64,000 nucleotides of DNA from Molanna angustata. Lineage: Eukaryota; Arthropoda; Insecta; Trichoptera; Molannidae. Below, in pieces: positions 1 to 11,700 of the stretch. Every line of letters begins with the position of its first letter. The stretch's first letter is position 1. The notes below the pieces were generated by a model, which made no database searches, was not told where the DNA came from, and saw nothing but the letters and a program-made list of their open reading frames with translations. The DNA lies in assembly GCA_963576475.1 (NCBI GenBank), contig OY754979.1, forward strand, positions 29,963,578 through 30,027,577, in the 5' to 3' direction. Made by a program: the position numbers and the translations under genes.

Positions 1-1005
1 TTACATAGCAATCTTCTTTTATGTCCCTCACTAAATTTAATCTTCTCTTTAGAAATAGGATTAATGTATCTACCAAATTTAGGACTAATAATTCCCTTTT
101 GAACAGCTTCGCTCAAAGTTATTTTACGATCGGTATGAGGATCAACTACTTCTCGAATCTCTGGATCAATTAGTTGGTTTTTGATAGCAATATCCAATTG
201 GAATTTGTTTCCCGAGTTTCGGTCCACGATCCAACCAGATTCGTCTTCTACTAAACCCTGTGAAATGGCATCTGATAAGGATATGGCGCTCGATTTTATT
301 TTAATAATCTCATTATAAATTAAATAGCCGCGTTCATAAGCTTCTGACACACTGATGAAAGTTCCGTCTGGCAGATGGAACAGTCCCTTTTGTAAATCAA
401 CTTGTCCAACATTCATAGCTTCAGCTATACTCATGCCTTGACCGGGTGTCTGTCTTGGTTCCGAAATTACCTTTATTCTTTTTTCCGCTGGATCAGAGAA
501 TCCTTGTTCAGCATCATACAATTCTCTCTGGATGGCTTCTAATAAAGAAACTTCTTTTCCATCTTCAGTTGTGCCGCATGGACCGACGAGCCTTGCGGCC
601 AGCTTAGGGTCGATGAGCCCATCTTGGGCAGCTTGTTCTATAGGCACACTCTGTCTATTATCAATACTGGTGATGATTCGTCCAGTTCTTACATCCAATA
701 TCCTCATGCTAATGGCTTGACCGACAGTAAGGACTTCTCTAGTTTCGGGATGTACAATTCCTCTTGAATCGATTATATTGGGTCCATCATACATTCTATG
801 GACTCTCTTAAGATTCCTGAGGTCAGCGGTGCCATTGGTCTCCTTGTTATTAATTATAGTCGTGGATTTGAAGATATTCTGCGAATTGACTTTGCCGTTG
901 GTCACAGTGGAGTCGTAAGGGGATTTTGAATTGACTGTAACAGTTGTACGAGAGGGAGATGAAACACCATCTGTTTCTATTTGTTCTGTTGTTGTTCTGG
1001 TGTAT
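1..1005 (-). CDS. shot: Spectraplakin (short stop-like) exon encoding plakin repeats, partial
   Basis: The minus strand is open for about 334 codons from 1005 to the window edge. A pyrimidine-rich acceptor (TTTATTTTCTAG) ends at 1006, and the exon opens with one base that completes a split codon. The first ~65 residues are a Ser/Thr/Asn-rich linker. After that come plakin-repeat units of the type ..L..(A/G)QAI...GI(V/I)(H/D)P.T.(R/K).., for example GIVHPETREVLTVGQAIS and GLIDPKLAARLVGP. Such repeats bind intermediate filaments in vertebrate plakins; in insect Shot they form an optional, alternatively spliced cassette. The exon lies 3' of the plakin-domain exons on the same strand, as the family's domain order predicts. 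No start or stop codon lies in the window. Its phase does not match the 38749 exon, so a linking exon is missing. The plakin-repeat family call is firm; assignment to the same gene is inferred from order, strand and domain logic. Confidence 0.82.
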
Positions 1006-1261
1006 CTAGAAAATAAACAATAATAATAAGTCTGATGGACAAACCCGTTTTGAAATAAATTTACAAAAGCCCAGGAACATTGAAATAATCCACTTTTGTA
1101 CATTGATTATTCGATTTTATGACAATTTTATAACCGACTAACAACGTATTTTACTGAAAGAATTGTTTGTTGTCTAATTTCTGCACTCAATTTCTTCATT
1201 GTAGGTATAAGATAAATAATAGTTTTTTTCTGAGTAGGTCTGTTTTATATAAAAATATTAT

Positions 1262-1480
1262 AGGCAGGTTGATATAAAAAATGCATTGCTGGTAGGTTGA
1301 CATGAAAAATCTTCCTTGTAGGTTGACATGAAAAATATTGCTGTTAGGTTGACATGAAAAATATTGCTGTTAAGTTGACACGAAAAATATTGCTGGCAAG
1401 TTGAGATGAAAAATATTCCTGGTAGGTTGATATGAAATATATTGCTGGAAAGGTTGACATGTAAAATCTTCCTAGCAGGT
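1262..1480. repeat. 27-bp minisatellite
   Basis: About eight tandem units of the type GGTTGACATGAAAAATATTG with single-base drift. Short frames over it on both strands are by-products. Confidence 0.85.
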
Positions 1481-1759
1481 TGATAATATTATTATGAAAA
1501 ATGATTGTAGTACTAACTGTGATGTATACTGCGTGGTGTGCTCCGATGTGGCAATGTCGTGCATGTTGAACTCCTGTCGGAACGATCGCACCGAGCGAGG
1601 AGCCATTGCCTCCACCAGACGCTGTGGATAAAGAAAGAACACAAATTAAGTGGGCACATAACCTCAAACATTTTGAAATCAAATTACTCCAATATCTGTT
1701 TACCAGGGGTAAATTATGTACAGTAAGTCCAAAAGTCATAAAATTCAAATATTACTGTT

Positions 1760-1880
1760 TATTTATGTCCTTGTAACAATTACATATACTCCTAAATTAA
1801 GCATAAATGCTTGTGCTATAGGTGAGTTAAATCGGTCGTGGCAGGTCCGATCTCGCGACCTTTACTGTTGGTTACTAACC
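1760..1880 (-). mobile_element. SINE family E, decayed copy
   Basis: AAATTAAGCATAAATGCTTG and TGCTATAGGTGA match the body of 35085-35275; the tRNA-like head is degraded. Confidence 0.6.
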
Positions 1881-1883
1881 CAT

Positions 1884-2093
1884 GTTACTGTTTTTTACCA
1901 CGTATGCGTGGTAAGGGTCTCTAGCCAACGTGTCAATTTAGCGATGGAAAAGGAAAGAAAAGAAAAATCGATGTATGGAAGTGACAGTTGCATGTCACGT
2001 GATAATTTCAAATATTGAGTTATCTTTTCCATTGCTAAATTGACAGGTTGACTGGGAACCCTTGCCACGCATACGTGGTAATAAAACAGTAAC
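1884..2093. mobile_element. Foldback MITE, family sharing a core with 45850-45993
   Basis: Inverted arms of about 60 bp start GTTACTGTTTT and continue TACCACGTATGCGTGG, then TGTCAATTTAGC.ATGGAAAA. The middle carries ATGTATGGAAGTGACAGTTG, also present in the element at 45850-45993. The palindromic structure produces short frames on both strands that are not genes. Confidence 0.75.
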
Positions 2094-2919
2094 ATCTACC
2101 ATGCGCAATAGAAAGTTATTTTAAGGAATATTGTCGTAACTCCATTACATATATTAAAATAAAAAATAACGAATTTTCATATACAAAATGCCAGTAGTTA
2201 AAAGTATAATAAACCACAATAGATGGGTATAGTTTCCGGCAAATAACTTGAGAATTCATCATTATGGAGTGGGCGGTTTGCACATATACCAAGCAAGCAA
2301 AAAAAAAATATTTTTGCTCTGCGCCGCCTACGCGATTTCTCAATTTATTTGCTGAAAACTTTACACAGCACTCCATTGTTTATGCCATTTTTTCATTAGA
2401 AGCTATCGATACCAGTATCGACGATAATTTACAACAACAATCGGTATCGTTATAAAAATATGTATCGTTACATCCCTATTAAATATTGAACACCTCAAAA
2501 ATAAAAAAAACACGATATATATATGTTAAAATACACACCTGACACTCAAAGGCGAAATCATATTCGTAACCGTCGCACATTTTAACACTTATCACAAATT
2601 TCACATAAAATAAAGCACTTGATTATAATATTATATGTACCTATATATATTTATTTATACTAGCCCATTGTAAAAGGGTTACTACAAATAGGTATTTAGT
2701 TATTCTGAAATCGTGAAAAAATAATTAATCAAAAAAGAATTGTGTATTTTCAAAATAATTGTGGTAGGTACCTACATCTTGTTAATGAAAGCTTTGCGCT
2801 TGTGGATTTATACGCATGTGTGGCGAAATTTTACTTTTGGACATGATAATTAACAGAAGAAAAAAAAACAAAAGGTGTAGTTACGGAAACAGACGACAGA
2901 AAGTAGTTACAAGTACGAA

Positions 2920-3905
2920 TGTAATATACATAAACGTTCCGAATTCAAACAGATTATCTAAAGGAAAAAGTTGTCACGACAACTATGTATATAAATATTG
3001 AAGTTATTGAATGTAAAAAAGTCGTTATAATAAGTACCTACATAAATAAATGTTCCAAATTCGAAAAAACCGAAAGCAAAATGCCGTTACGATATCTTAT
3101 TCCATACATAAAATGTTCCAAATTTGAAACAATAGAATGCAAAAAGCCGTTACGATATCTTATTCCATACATAAAATGTTCCAAATTCGAAAGAATCCAA
3201 TGCAAAAAGCCGTTACGATATCTTATTTCATACATAAAATGTTCCAAATTTGAAAGAATCGAATGCAAAAAGCAGGGCCGGATAAACGTGTTTTTGCGCC
3301 CGTAGCAATATATTTGAAACCGCCCCCTACCCTTCTTTTTTTGATATTTTAAATGTAGAACAATTTAAAATTACTTAAAATTACATCGGGTCTAAAATGA
3401 AAAATCATTGACAATTTTTTACATACATACCATCACGCCGAGCCTCTTTCAGAGTACGCAAAGAGAACCGAGCGCCATACCTGCGGATTTTTGATTTATA
3501 TAATTAATATTTTAGGATTTTAAGCGCCCTTTTTTAGACAATCGCCCTGATTTCTTGTTCCTTAATGTTCTATGATTCAACCGGCCCTGGCAAAAAGCCG
3601 TTACGATATCTTATTCCATACATAAAATGTTCTAAATTCGAAGGAACCGAATGCAAAAAGCCGTTACGATATCTTATTCCATACATAAAATGTTCCAAAA
3701 TTGAAACAATAGAATGCAAAAAGCCGTTACGATATCTTATTCCATACATAAAATGTTCCAAATTTGAAAGAATCGAATGCAAAAAGCCGTTACGATATTT
3801 TATTCTATACATAAAATGTTCTAAATTCGAAAGAATCGAATGCAAAAAGCCGTTACGATATCTAATTCCAAATTCAAACGAATACAATTATAAGGATAAC
3901 CTACT
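2920..3905. repeat. 63-bp minisatellite, interrupted by a hAT-like element
   Basis: Units carrying CCGTTACGATATCTTATTCC start at 3084, 3147, 3210, 3598, 3661, 3724, 3787 and 3850, exactly 63 bp apart once the insertion is removed. More decayed units flank them on both sides, with a stray one near 4446. Because 63 is a multiple of three, both strands show long repetitive frames; these are not considered genes. Confidence 0.93.
3273..3589. mobile_element. hAT-like non-autonomous element inside the 63-bp minisatellite
   Basis: The ends are inverted repeats CAGGGCCGG ... CCGGCCCTG. The octamer GCAAAAAG stands on both sides (3265-3272, 3590-3597), as hAT transposition produces 8-bp duplications. 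It is 317 bp long without coding capacity. It interrupts a repeat array exactly at one unit: removing it and one octamer restores the 63-bp spacing. Confidence 0.9.
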
Positions 3906-4855
3906 ACATGACATCATATAAACTTTCCAGATTCAGAAGTTTCAAAATCGATCTACCAACGAAATAAATAACTCTTGAATATTATGCAACATACATATGT
4001 AAGCGGTCAAGTTCAGAAATACAAAATTGTTCAATTTCATCAAAATATCAAATGAATCGAGCTGGAAACAGTTTATACGTGCATTGTCATCGGGAATACA
4101 CAAATTAAAGAAATTAAAAGATTCAGAGCTCTTAACAGTCGAGAAGTTATGGTTCAAAATTGATTGCAAAATTCCATTGATACAGACATACTACAAGTGA
4201 AGTAAAAGGGTGTAAAAAATGTCGTTGGGATATAGTAGCGTCTAGTTACAGCTCTTCTTTTCTGCATTCTTAGGTAAGGTTTAAGTTTGTTTATAATAAT
4301 AATAGCGACTCGCGTGAGCGATAATATAAAATTTCACAGCCCATTTGACTTAATACTACGAGATCTCAACCAATCAGAGAGCCAACCGGAAACATAATGT
4401 GGAATGGTAAATGCGGATTGTAGACGCTAGTGTTGGGATAACCAACTTCGTATAATATAAACGTTCCAAATTCAAACGAACAAAGCTATTGAATATAAAA
4501 AAAACAAGATATAAACAAGTCCGGGCTTATTACCCGCGGGTATAAAATCGTTAAAATATAAGATTTTTTGGCTATTACAATGTAAATAAATTCGCGTTGA
4601 ATGACGATAATGGCGATGACGACGATGATGTCACACGTCGAAACTCGAGTGGTGCAGCATCAAGAAAAACAACAATAAATCTTATTACGTAATTAAGTTA
4701 TTTGCGTCTATGTCCACACTGCGTACAAGTTATGGAATCTTCTTATGCGAAACCTGTTTCGGATTCAATTAAATAAAATTAATTTGAAAAAAACGTACCT
4801 ATAATATAATATTTATCCGCTGAAATAATGTCATTTGAACTATAAAGCATATTCA
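3906..4855. other. AT-rich intron, no gene
   Basis: Holds one stray decayed unit of the 63-bp minisatellite near 4446. Otherwise I see nothing. Confidence 0.6.
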
Positions 4856-5105
4856 TTAATTCACACCATATCCCACAGTGTGGGGTAACCAGCGACAGGT
4901 GTGCGGGTCTGCATTAGATACTTTGTAAAAGGAAGCACGACACCTGCGTGTGTGCACACACACCAGTTTCGTCTCACCTAAAAAGGCGATACATTCAGAA
5001 TGTGTGATGGTGAAACTCATTGCTGAACTATGTGAGATGTTATTGTTGCCTGTTGAATTTTCTATTACTCGACTCTTACGGGGCATCCGAAGACGATGAA
5101 TATAC
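4856..5105 (+). repeat. Interspersed repeat family A
   Basis: TGTGGGGTAACCAGCGACAG, then GGAAGCACGACACCTGCGTG and CACACACACCAGTTTCGTCT. Other copies are at 15585-15832 (minus), 20950-21062 (plus), 33475-33770 (minus), 37548-37690 (plus) and 60905-61085 (minus). No coding frame or tRNA-like head is visible; the family is unclassified. Confidence 0.75.
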
Positions 5106-5499
5106 AAATTCTGAATTTTCGCTTTCAGCTACTGATTTTAGATTAAAAAATACTCAATAAAATAAAATAAATATAAAAATAAAATAAGAGCTGATTACAA
5201 AGTTTTTTATGGACCTCCGTGTTCATTTTTTCCTATGCTTCAATTTGACGGAAAAAAAATCATAATGCTCTCACGTTCTGGAAAATTGAGCTTTTTGATT
5301 TCATTTTTAATAACGTAAACAGTAAAAATGCATTGAGGATTGTCAAACTTTCAAGATGAGAAAAAAAATTACATAACTATGTAGAAAGAATTAACTTTTG
5401 AGCGCAGCCCACTCATTTTTCATTTCAATTTTGACATGTTTTGAAGTACAATAAAAAAGCACTTTAAACAAATATCTTACACTCCTTTCCCGCGACTGT

Positions 5500-5612
5500 T
5501 ACTATATCGCCAGCAACTAAGTAGTGCAAAGACGCTCAGGATATAAAAGGGTGGAAAAAGTTGAAGGAGGCCTACATACAGCAGTGGAGAGATGGCTGAG
5601 AAGAAGAAGAAG
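5500..5612 (+). pseudogene. Short RTE-like LINE 3'-end relic with (AAG)n tail
   Basis: The plus strand reads KGWKKLKEAYIQQWRDG then stop, followed by AGAAGAAGAAGAAGAA. This has the same arrangement as the 3' end of the element at 62229-63977 (GEAYVQEWMKTG, stop, AAG repeat). Only about 35 codons remain. Confidence 0.65.
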
Positions 5613-5879
5613 AACCATTCTACAAATTGTGTAAAATGTATACTGAATTGAAATGTAATACTAGGTATCGAATGAAGACCTAATAATTGACGCTATTTAT
5701 TGAACGCCTACATGACAAACCAGATGATGTCATAGCACCATCTGTGGAGACTCAGACAAAACTCAGGTACCTACATTATGTAATGAAAATACTGGCTGTG
5801 AATTTAAAAATATAAACAGCCATAAAATTATCGTTCGCATTATGCAAAAGAATCAAAATATTATATCGTTGATAGTTCT

Positions 5880-7600
5880 TAATTTGAATCTAATTGGACA
5901 ACTCTGCACCATAGATTAATTTTTATTATAATATACTAGATGTCGTAGCTAGCAAATTTTGTATGAATCGAAGTGAGGATTTTTCCGCGGGACTTTTGAC
6001 AACAAGGTTGGCAGACCACATAGATTTTCCATAGAGAATAACGACTAATGAGAATTGTTTTCGGATTTCATTGTCGATCAAACACTCTGATTATTAAGGT
6101 TTAGAGAACAGTTATCTAGGATGTGTTGAAATGTAAGGAAAACTGAAATATGTTACCAACGAAGACGTCAAACGCTCGTTATACCATAAATCACTCATTG
6201 CACAGAGTACTCTTCTTCTTCTTCTTTTGCTTACATGGCATTCCACCCAATCATTAGGATGATTTCTGCCAGTTTCAAAAAATTTTTATTGAATTATTTA
6301 AGAAGTAAAGGTTATTTTATTGCATTATAGATTGAAGCCATTAAGGCGAAGAAATTTTGTTATATGGAAATAAATATGCGGTGAATTCAATGATAGAAGA
6401 TGAGACATATTGATTGGGAGTGGGGTATTTAGTGTATAATACAAATCATGTTCGGTGTGGATTGGACATTCAAAGAACACATGGTCAAGGGTCTCTACAA
6501 CCTCTCCACAAGCACACGAAGGGCTATCCCTTACGTGTATCCTGTGGAGGTGGCTGTTAATAAGGCAGTGTCCTAGTCTAATGCGACATATGTTGGAGAC
6601 GTCTCGTTTGGCCATGCCTTTGTTATGGAACCATGGTTTAGACGGTATTGAAATTTGGATGGATTTATAGGATGAACCTTTCAAGGTACTAGACCTTTCC
6701 CAGTCAATGGTCCATTTGGATATGAGTTCTTTTTTGAAGGATGGTAATATGTCTTGGTAATATCACATAGCACTCTTTACAGGGTGAATTGCCTTAAACA
6801 AAAAAAATATGTCTTGGCAGGGAATCATAAATAGAGAGGGTAAACTGCCAGTAACGGAGGCTTGCTTCGCTGCTTCGTTAGCGATCTCATTTCCCACTAT
6901 TCCCTGATGAGCCGGGATCCACGCAAGAAGCACTTCTTTATTCAATTTATGAAGGTTTAATAGAGCGGATTTAATGTTGCATAGTAAGGTGCTGTCGGCC
7001 AATTTGGCTAAATTGGAAGACAACGCCTTTAGAGCACTTAAACACGGAGTACTCCATCTAGTATATTATATTATGGAAATCTTTGCGGAATACTTAATAC
7101 GAAATACATCGATGCTCAAAATAGAATTTCGTTACTGAAATTGTGAATTTACGTTTTTTATTAATTTGTATCTAATTGGACAACTTATACAGGTAGTGCA
7201 TAGATTTTTATTATAATATACTATATATGTCGTAGTCAGCAAATTTTGTATGAAGCGAAGTAAGGAATTTTTCCGGGGGATTTTTGACGTTTTGGTTCCA
7301 GACCACATCGTTTTTCTATAGAAAATAACGACTAATGTGAGTTGTTTTCGGATTTATTTGACTAAAAAACATTTTAATTATTAATAATTTAGAGAACATT
7401 TATCTAGGATGTGTTGAAATGTAAGGAAAACTGAAATATGTTGCCAACCAAAACGTCAAACGCGCGATATTTCATGACTCACTTTTTGCACAGAGTAATA
7501 CATCTATGTAGGTATATTATAATAAAAATGTATGGTACGAAATATATGCTCAAAATAGAATATCATTGAAATTTTGAATTCATGTTCTTTATCGCGTTCG
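5880..7600. repeat. Tandem direct repeat of about 445 bp, split by the RNase H LINE
   Basis: 5880-6212 matches 7165-7500 (shared TCTAGGATGTGTTGAAATGT and many other blocks). 7055-7160 matches 7505-7600 (shared ATGCTCAAAATAGAAT). Without the LINE at 6213-7046 the first copy is continuous, giving two head-to-tail units of roughly 445 bp. Confidence 0.75.
6213..7046 (-). mobile_element. 5'-truncated LINE with RNase H domain, flanked by 8-bp target duplication
   Basis: The minus strand starts within an RNase H domain (VLLAWIPAHQGIVGNEIANE, 7023-6763). It continues after a short disrupted segment with a Cys/His-type C-terminal block (CRIRLGHCLINSHLHRIH, CACGEVVETLDHVFFECP; 6684-6325). The 3' tail, read on the minus strand, is (GAA)n at the left edge. 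The octamer GAGTACTC stands on both sides (6205-6212 and 7047-7054), giving exact insertion limits. A duplicated ATGTCTTGG segment near 6750/6810 breaks the frame, so the copy is dead. RNase H LINEs belong to I/R1/LOA-type clades; which one cannot be decided here. Confidence 0.85.
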
Positions 7601-9633
7601 ATTAATATTCCACTATTTGAATTTTGATATAAAACTGAACATTTCATCGAGCTTAACTCTAATAAACTAGATATAATAATCTTAGAAAATCTTGACCTAT
7701 AAGTACAATTTATCAAAAGTAACAACGGAATCATTAACAAATTTGAAGGTCGACCATATTGACTTGAAAACAAATTCAATCGACAATGTAACGCAGATGT
7801 TTTGTATAATCAATACTTAAAATAGGATTTACCTCAATTTGTTTATGGCCGCGAAACAGACGACCAACGAACGAAGGCCATAAAAAGTAAAAACGGAGAC
7901 AGCTTACAATAAATTATGTGAGAAACGCCATTGTTATACTTACATTATATATATTTAGAGAAAATGTACGAATTATACAAACAAGGCCGATATAATACAC
8001 AACTTTAAAAGTCAAATTAAATTATTTTATGTTTGTTATGTTACTGGCGCTGATTATAATCTGACATTTTCAATTACATCTGTGCGATTTGATTGTATGG
8101 TTCAACCACTTTAACAATAAAAGTAATAAAAAATCAATAATAAATACGGAATTAATCACTTTTTGATATTGTTTATACATACAAACTACATATATAGATT
8201 TAATATTCTAATGGTTTTTTATTTTTTTTATAATATGACAATCATTTTGCCGTGAAAGAAATTTTAAACTTGATTCTTGAATTTGAATAAAGTATGGAAT
8301 TCAGTTTTTTTTATATACATAATAAAATCTACTTAAATTTAAATATTCTATGCGTCAATTTACGACAAGCACTCTTGAGGTGAAAACACAAAAATGGCGT
8401 AAATTATCCATTTATTTTATTGCAGCACGTTATAAATTTCGATTATTTTTTTATGAAAATAAAATTTTAAAAGAAGTAAAAAAAGAGTAAGCTTAATTAC
8501 TTAATTTAAAACTAACCTAAAATTCTGATGAATTTGTAGAAAACGAAAAGTCAAAGCATTGTATAAAAAAATGATTTTCTTACCGCGAAATTCAAATGAT
8601 ATAATACAGAAAGTGTGGCTTAAAAAATACGTTTACTCTAATTTCAAAATTGCTAATAACTCAAAAACACTATTTAAAAATACGGTAGTAAAATACTGCT
8701 AAAAATGATAACCTGATGTCAATCTTTATCAAATATATGAGAAAGATCTTGAAGATAAGGTAATCCCTCTTTTATCTCACCTAATCTTCAAGTATCCGAA
8801 TTTAGCAATTTGACGATAACACTCTGATTATCATTAATGACAAAATGAGATGAATGTAATTTGTTCGTCAGAAGTTAATGTCGACATGCATCATACTCAT
8901 CGGCCTTCGTGTCGATAAAAATGATTTTAACAGTAAAAAAAATCCTGTTGTATCTGACAACAAATGAAAAAAAAAATATTTTGGAAGCAATGACACATCG
9001 GTTCCCAAAGAGTGTTTCTAGAGTAAGTAGCGTTAAAAAAAATACATATAGAAATACCATACTATAGAAGAAATCTACATTATAAAAACTAATAACTTAA
9101 GATTTGAATGTGTACAGCACACGAATAACTAAAAAATGTAAGATCAGTATTTTTAGTGACGATGTAAGAACTTATTTTTGAACCAACGAATGTCGAACAT
9201 GAAAACGAACAATCCACGCGTTATATTTTTGAAAAAATGCTAATAGAATTAATATTGTTCTATTTTCGAATTATTTAATATATAAACATTTAAATATTCA
9301 AGCTTTTGCTCGTTAATTAGCTGATTAATATTTAGTTGATTCGACGTTCTTTTTTCAAACGAGAGGTATGTTCCACACACATCTTTATTTTAATTAATAA
9401 ATACGTAATAACAATACAGGTGTTCTGAAATTGAAGTGTGTAACAACACAATACATAGCCGAATATTACGATATCGATTGAGAAAATGACGGAGTTTTAT
9501 ACGTACATATAGATTCCATAGAAAATTACGCAACCAAGGACGTTCGAATTTAAGTAAGTAGGTACAAGACAATCATTTTGTTGTATGGCAACTCGTTAGT
9601 ATGTGTTCTATTTTCAAATAATACTCAATTCGT
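7601..9633. other. AT-rich intron, no gene
   Basis: The only recognisable piece is a decayed LINE tail (AGCACTCTTGAGGTG) near 8367. Frames of 60 codons or so show no domain or splice context. Confidence 0.6.
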
Positions 9634-10035
9634 GTGAATTCACACAGTTCAAATAATGAAGTACCCAAAACTAAATGCGTAGTAACGTTGAAGAAAGGAT
9701 CGACGCCTTCGACATGTTGGGAAAGATTACTTATAAAGAATTGCCTACAGATCATCTTACATTATTTTAAACATGTCAGAACTGTCAAAAGGGCCTCCGA
9801 TAGATCCTCTGGTACAGGATCTTTAATCACCAAAGACCTTCGAGCTTTTGCTGTAAGGGCACCAACTCAGTGGAACAATCTGCCACCAACCATCAGAGTA
9901 ATTAATAGTGAATTCAGTTTTAAAAAAACATTTAAAAACTCATCTGTTTAAAAAAACTTATAGTGTATAATTTCTAGTTGTAATTGTAAAGCGCCCTTGA
10001 GGTGGACACACAAAAACGGCGCTATATAAGTAAGC
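9634..10035 (+). pseudogene. CR1/L2-like LINE C-terminus plus 3' untranslated tail
   Basis: A 105-codon frame ends RSSGTGSLITKDLRAFAVRA then PTQWNNLPPTIRVI and SFKKTFKNSSV. This is the usual end of CR1/L2-type RTs (..VRAP..WN.LP..IR....FK..K). The 3' tail contains GCGCCCTTGAGGTGGACACA and ends in (TTA)n. The same tail recurs at 59209-59273 and in decayed form near 8365-8400. Confidence 0.8.
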
Positions 10036-10056
10036 CAGTTTTATTATTATTATTTG

Positions 10057-10253
10057 ATAACAATAAACACTTCCTCGCACCAAGTGCAAGTGGCGAGTTT
10101 ATTGCCATATGCCCAATTCTTCCAACTAACCAGTGTTTCCAGCCCAGAGAAGCAATATTTACCTGAGAAATGAATTTAACGCGTCCTGAGGATCGAACCC
10201 AGGACGCCCGCACAGAAGCAAAACGGCTTTTCAACTGAGCCACGGCAGTCAGC
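10057..10253 (-). mobile_element. tRNA-derived SINE, family C
   Basis: The minus strand has TGACTGCCGTGGCTCAGTTG (A box) and GGGTTCGATCC (B box), then a body with AACACTGGTTAGTTGGAAGA different from family B. Confidence 0.7.
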
Positions 10254-10670
10254 TACATGGAGACGAAATATTCGGCAAGAAGGAAGAAAAAAGATTGTAA
10301 ATTTATAAAGGATTTTTTTTATTCTTCGTTTAAAACCGTTGGTTCACATTGTGTATAGAGATTTAAATTTATTGGAATGCACGTTCTATTTTCAAAAATG
10401 TCTCCCTTTAGAACTGTATCTAATCCACTTACGGCAGCGGCAGCTGTTAAAATCCACAGAAAAGCGATGACAGCAATAACTATCAAAGAAAGAAAGTAGG
10501 TGGTCTCTATTACACACATTACAGCGGCAGTTACATTCGTGTTCAACAATTTTTAAATGTTCCATTTTCAAAGAGACCAACATCGTATGCGTAAAAAGAT
10601 GGAATAATATCTTTATTTTCAGCTATGGCGACAAGCTTTTAGCGGGAAATGCATAGTCATGTACGTCAAG

Positions 10671-11258
10671 CAGGGTTGCCAACTTGGGGCTTTCCCCCTA
10701 CATTTAGGGGGAAAATATGGAATGGGCTTTTAGGAGACTCATATTTTTAGGGGTATTATAAGTGATAAGATTTTTTTCGATTTATCGGTATTCGATCAAA
10801 TATGTGATAATCTAAAAATTTATTGATGCAATGCAGCTAAAGAAATTGATAATATGTATTGTAATAAATAGTTACTTGATATGCTATCTATTGAAATTGT
10901 ACAAATTATAAAGATGGTCCGATGCATAACATAAAATTTATTTATTTATTTTTATTTATTTGGCTTTTCAACAGATTACACATACAATAAGTAAGAATAC
11001 AAACATAATACAGGTATAAGTCCAATTACAGAAAAGCGTAGAATTAATTGAATAAATATTATGTTTGTTTAATGTTAAAATGTACGACTTCAAAAGTTTT
11101 GAAATCATTTGAGACATTGTTCAAAATACTGAATGTTTGGTAAATAAAGTATATTTTATAGTTAAATATAGCTTTTTCGGTATTTTTAACTAATTTAAGA
11201 GCTTTTAGGGGTATTTGGACCTGTATTTAGGGCTATTTTTTGTAAGTTGGCAACCCTG
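10671..11258. mobile_element. hAT-like non-autonomous element with 8-bp target duplication
   Basis: The ends are CAGGGTTGCCAACTT ... AAGTTGGCAACCCTG. The target duplication ACGTCAAG lies at 10663-10670 and 11259-11266. The 588-bp body has no long frame. It includes a TTTA-repeat segment near 10937-10970 that may be a nested insertion. A second copy of the left end lies at 37361. Confidence 0.9.
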
Positions 11259-11399
11259 ACGTCAAGTGTATAATGTGTATAGCATAGAACCCACTTATCA
11301 TAATAATTTAAGTAATAAGTAGGTACCTACATGGATAAACTCCACATACAATATTAAGTTGAGTACATTTCAAGTGGTTTTATATTACATACATATACT

Positions 11400-11700
11400 A
11401 CTGTCACGTAGTTACAACATCTGGGGTAGGCAGAGATAGCCGAACTCCACATTTAGTCTTTAGCAAAACCGTTATTTTCATCAAAAGACCAGTGTTTTCC
11501 AACCTTTGAACCAATCCGCATTTACGCAACGTCTCATACACGTGCGTCTATTTTTCAAATTTTTTACGTTTCAGTCTTTCGTTGGTATGTCGTTTACATG
11601 GTTGAAAGATCCTTTTTTTAAATTAATCTTTTGCAAAAACTACTCAGCGGAGAATCGAACGAAAGACGCCGGCACATAAGTCAAACGATTATTCGTTAAA
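11400..11700 (-). mobile_element. Probable tRNA-derived SINE, family D
   Basis: The minus strand has TGCCGGCGTCTTTCGTTCGA then TTCTCC, resembling a B box with a decayed tRNA head. A body of about 250 bp ends CTCTGCCTACCCCAG. There is only one copy in the window, so its limits are approximate. Confidence 0.4.

Noticed and set aside
532..720. 62-codon plus-strand frame
   Set aside because: It is the antisense of the plakin-repeat exon on the minus strand.
3038..3887. Minus- and plus-strand repetitive frames of 76-118 codons
   Set aside because: Products of the 63-bp minisatellite, whose length is a multiple of three.
5880..7500. LTR retrotransposon suggested by two ~330-bp direct repeats around an RNase H domain
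   Set aside because: The RNase H fragment belongs to a LINE with its own GAGTACTC duplication and GAA tail, and the repeats are parts of a tandem unit, not terminal repeats; no gag, protease or primer-binding site is seen.
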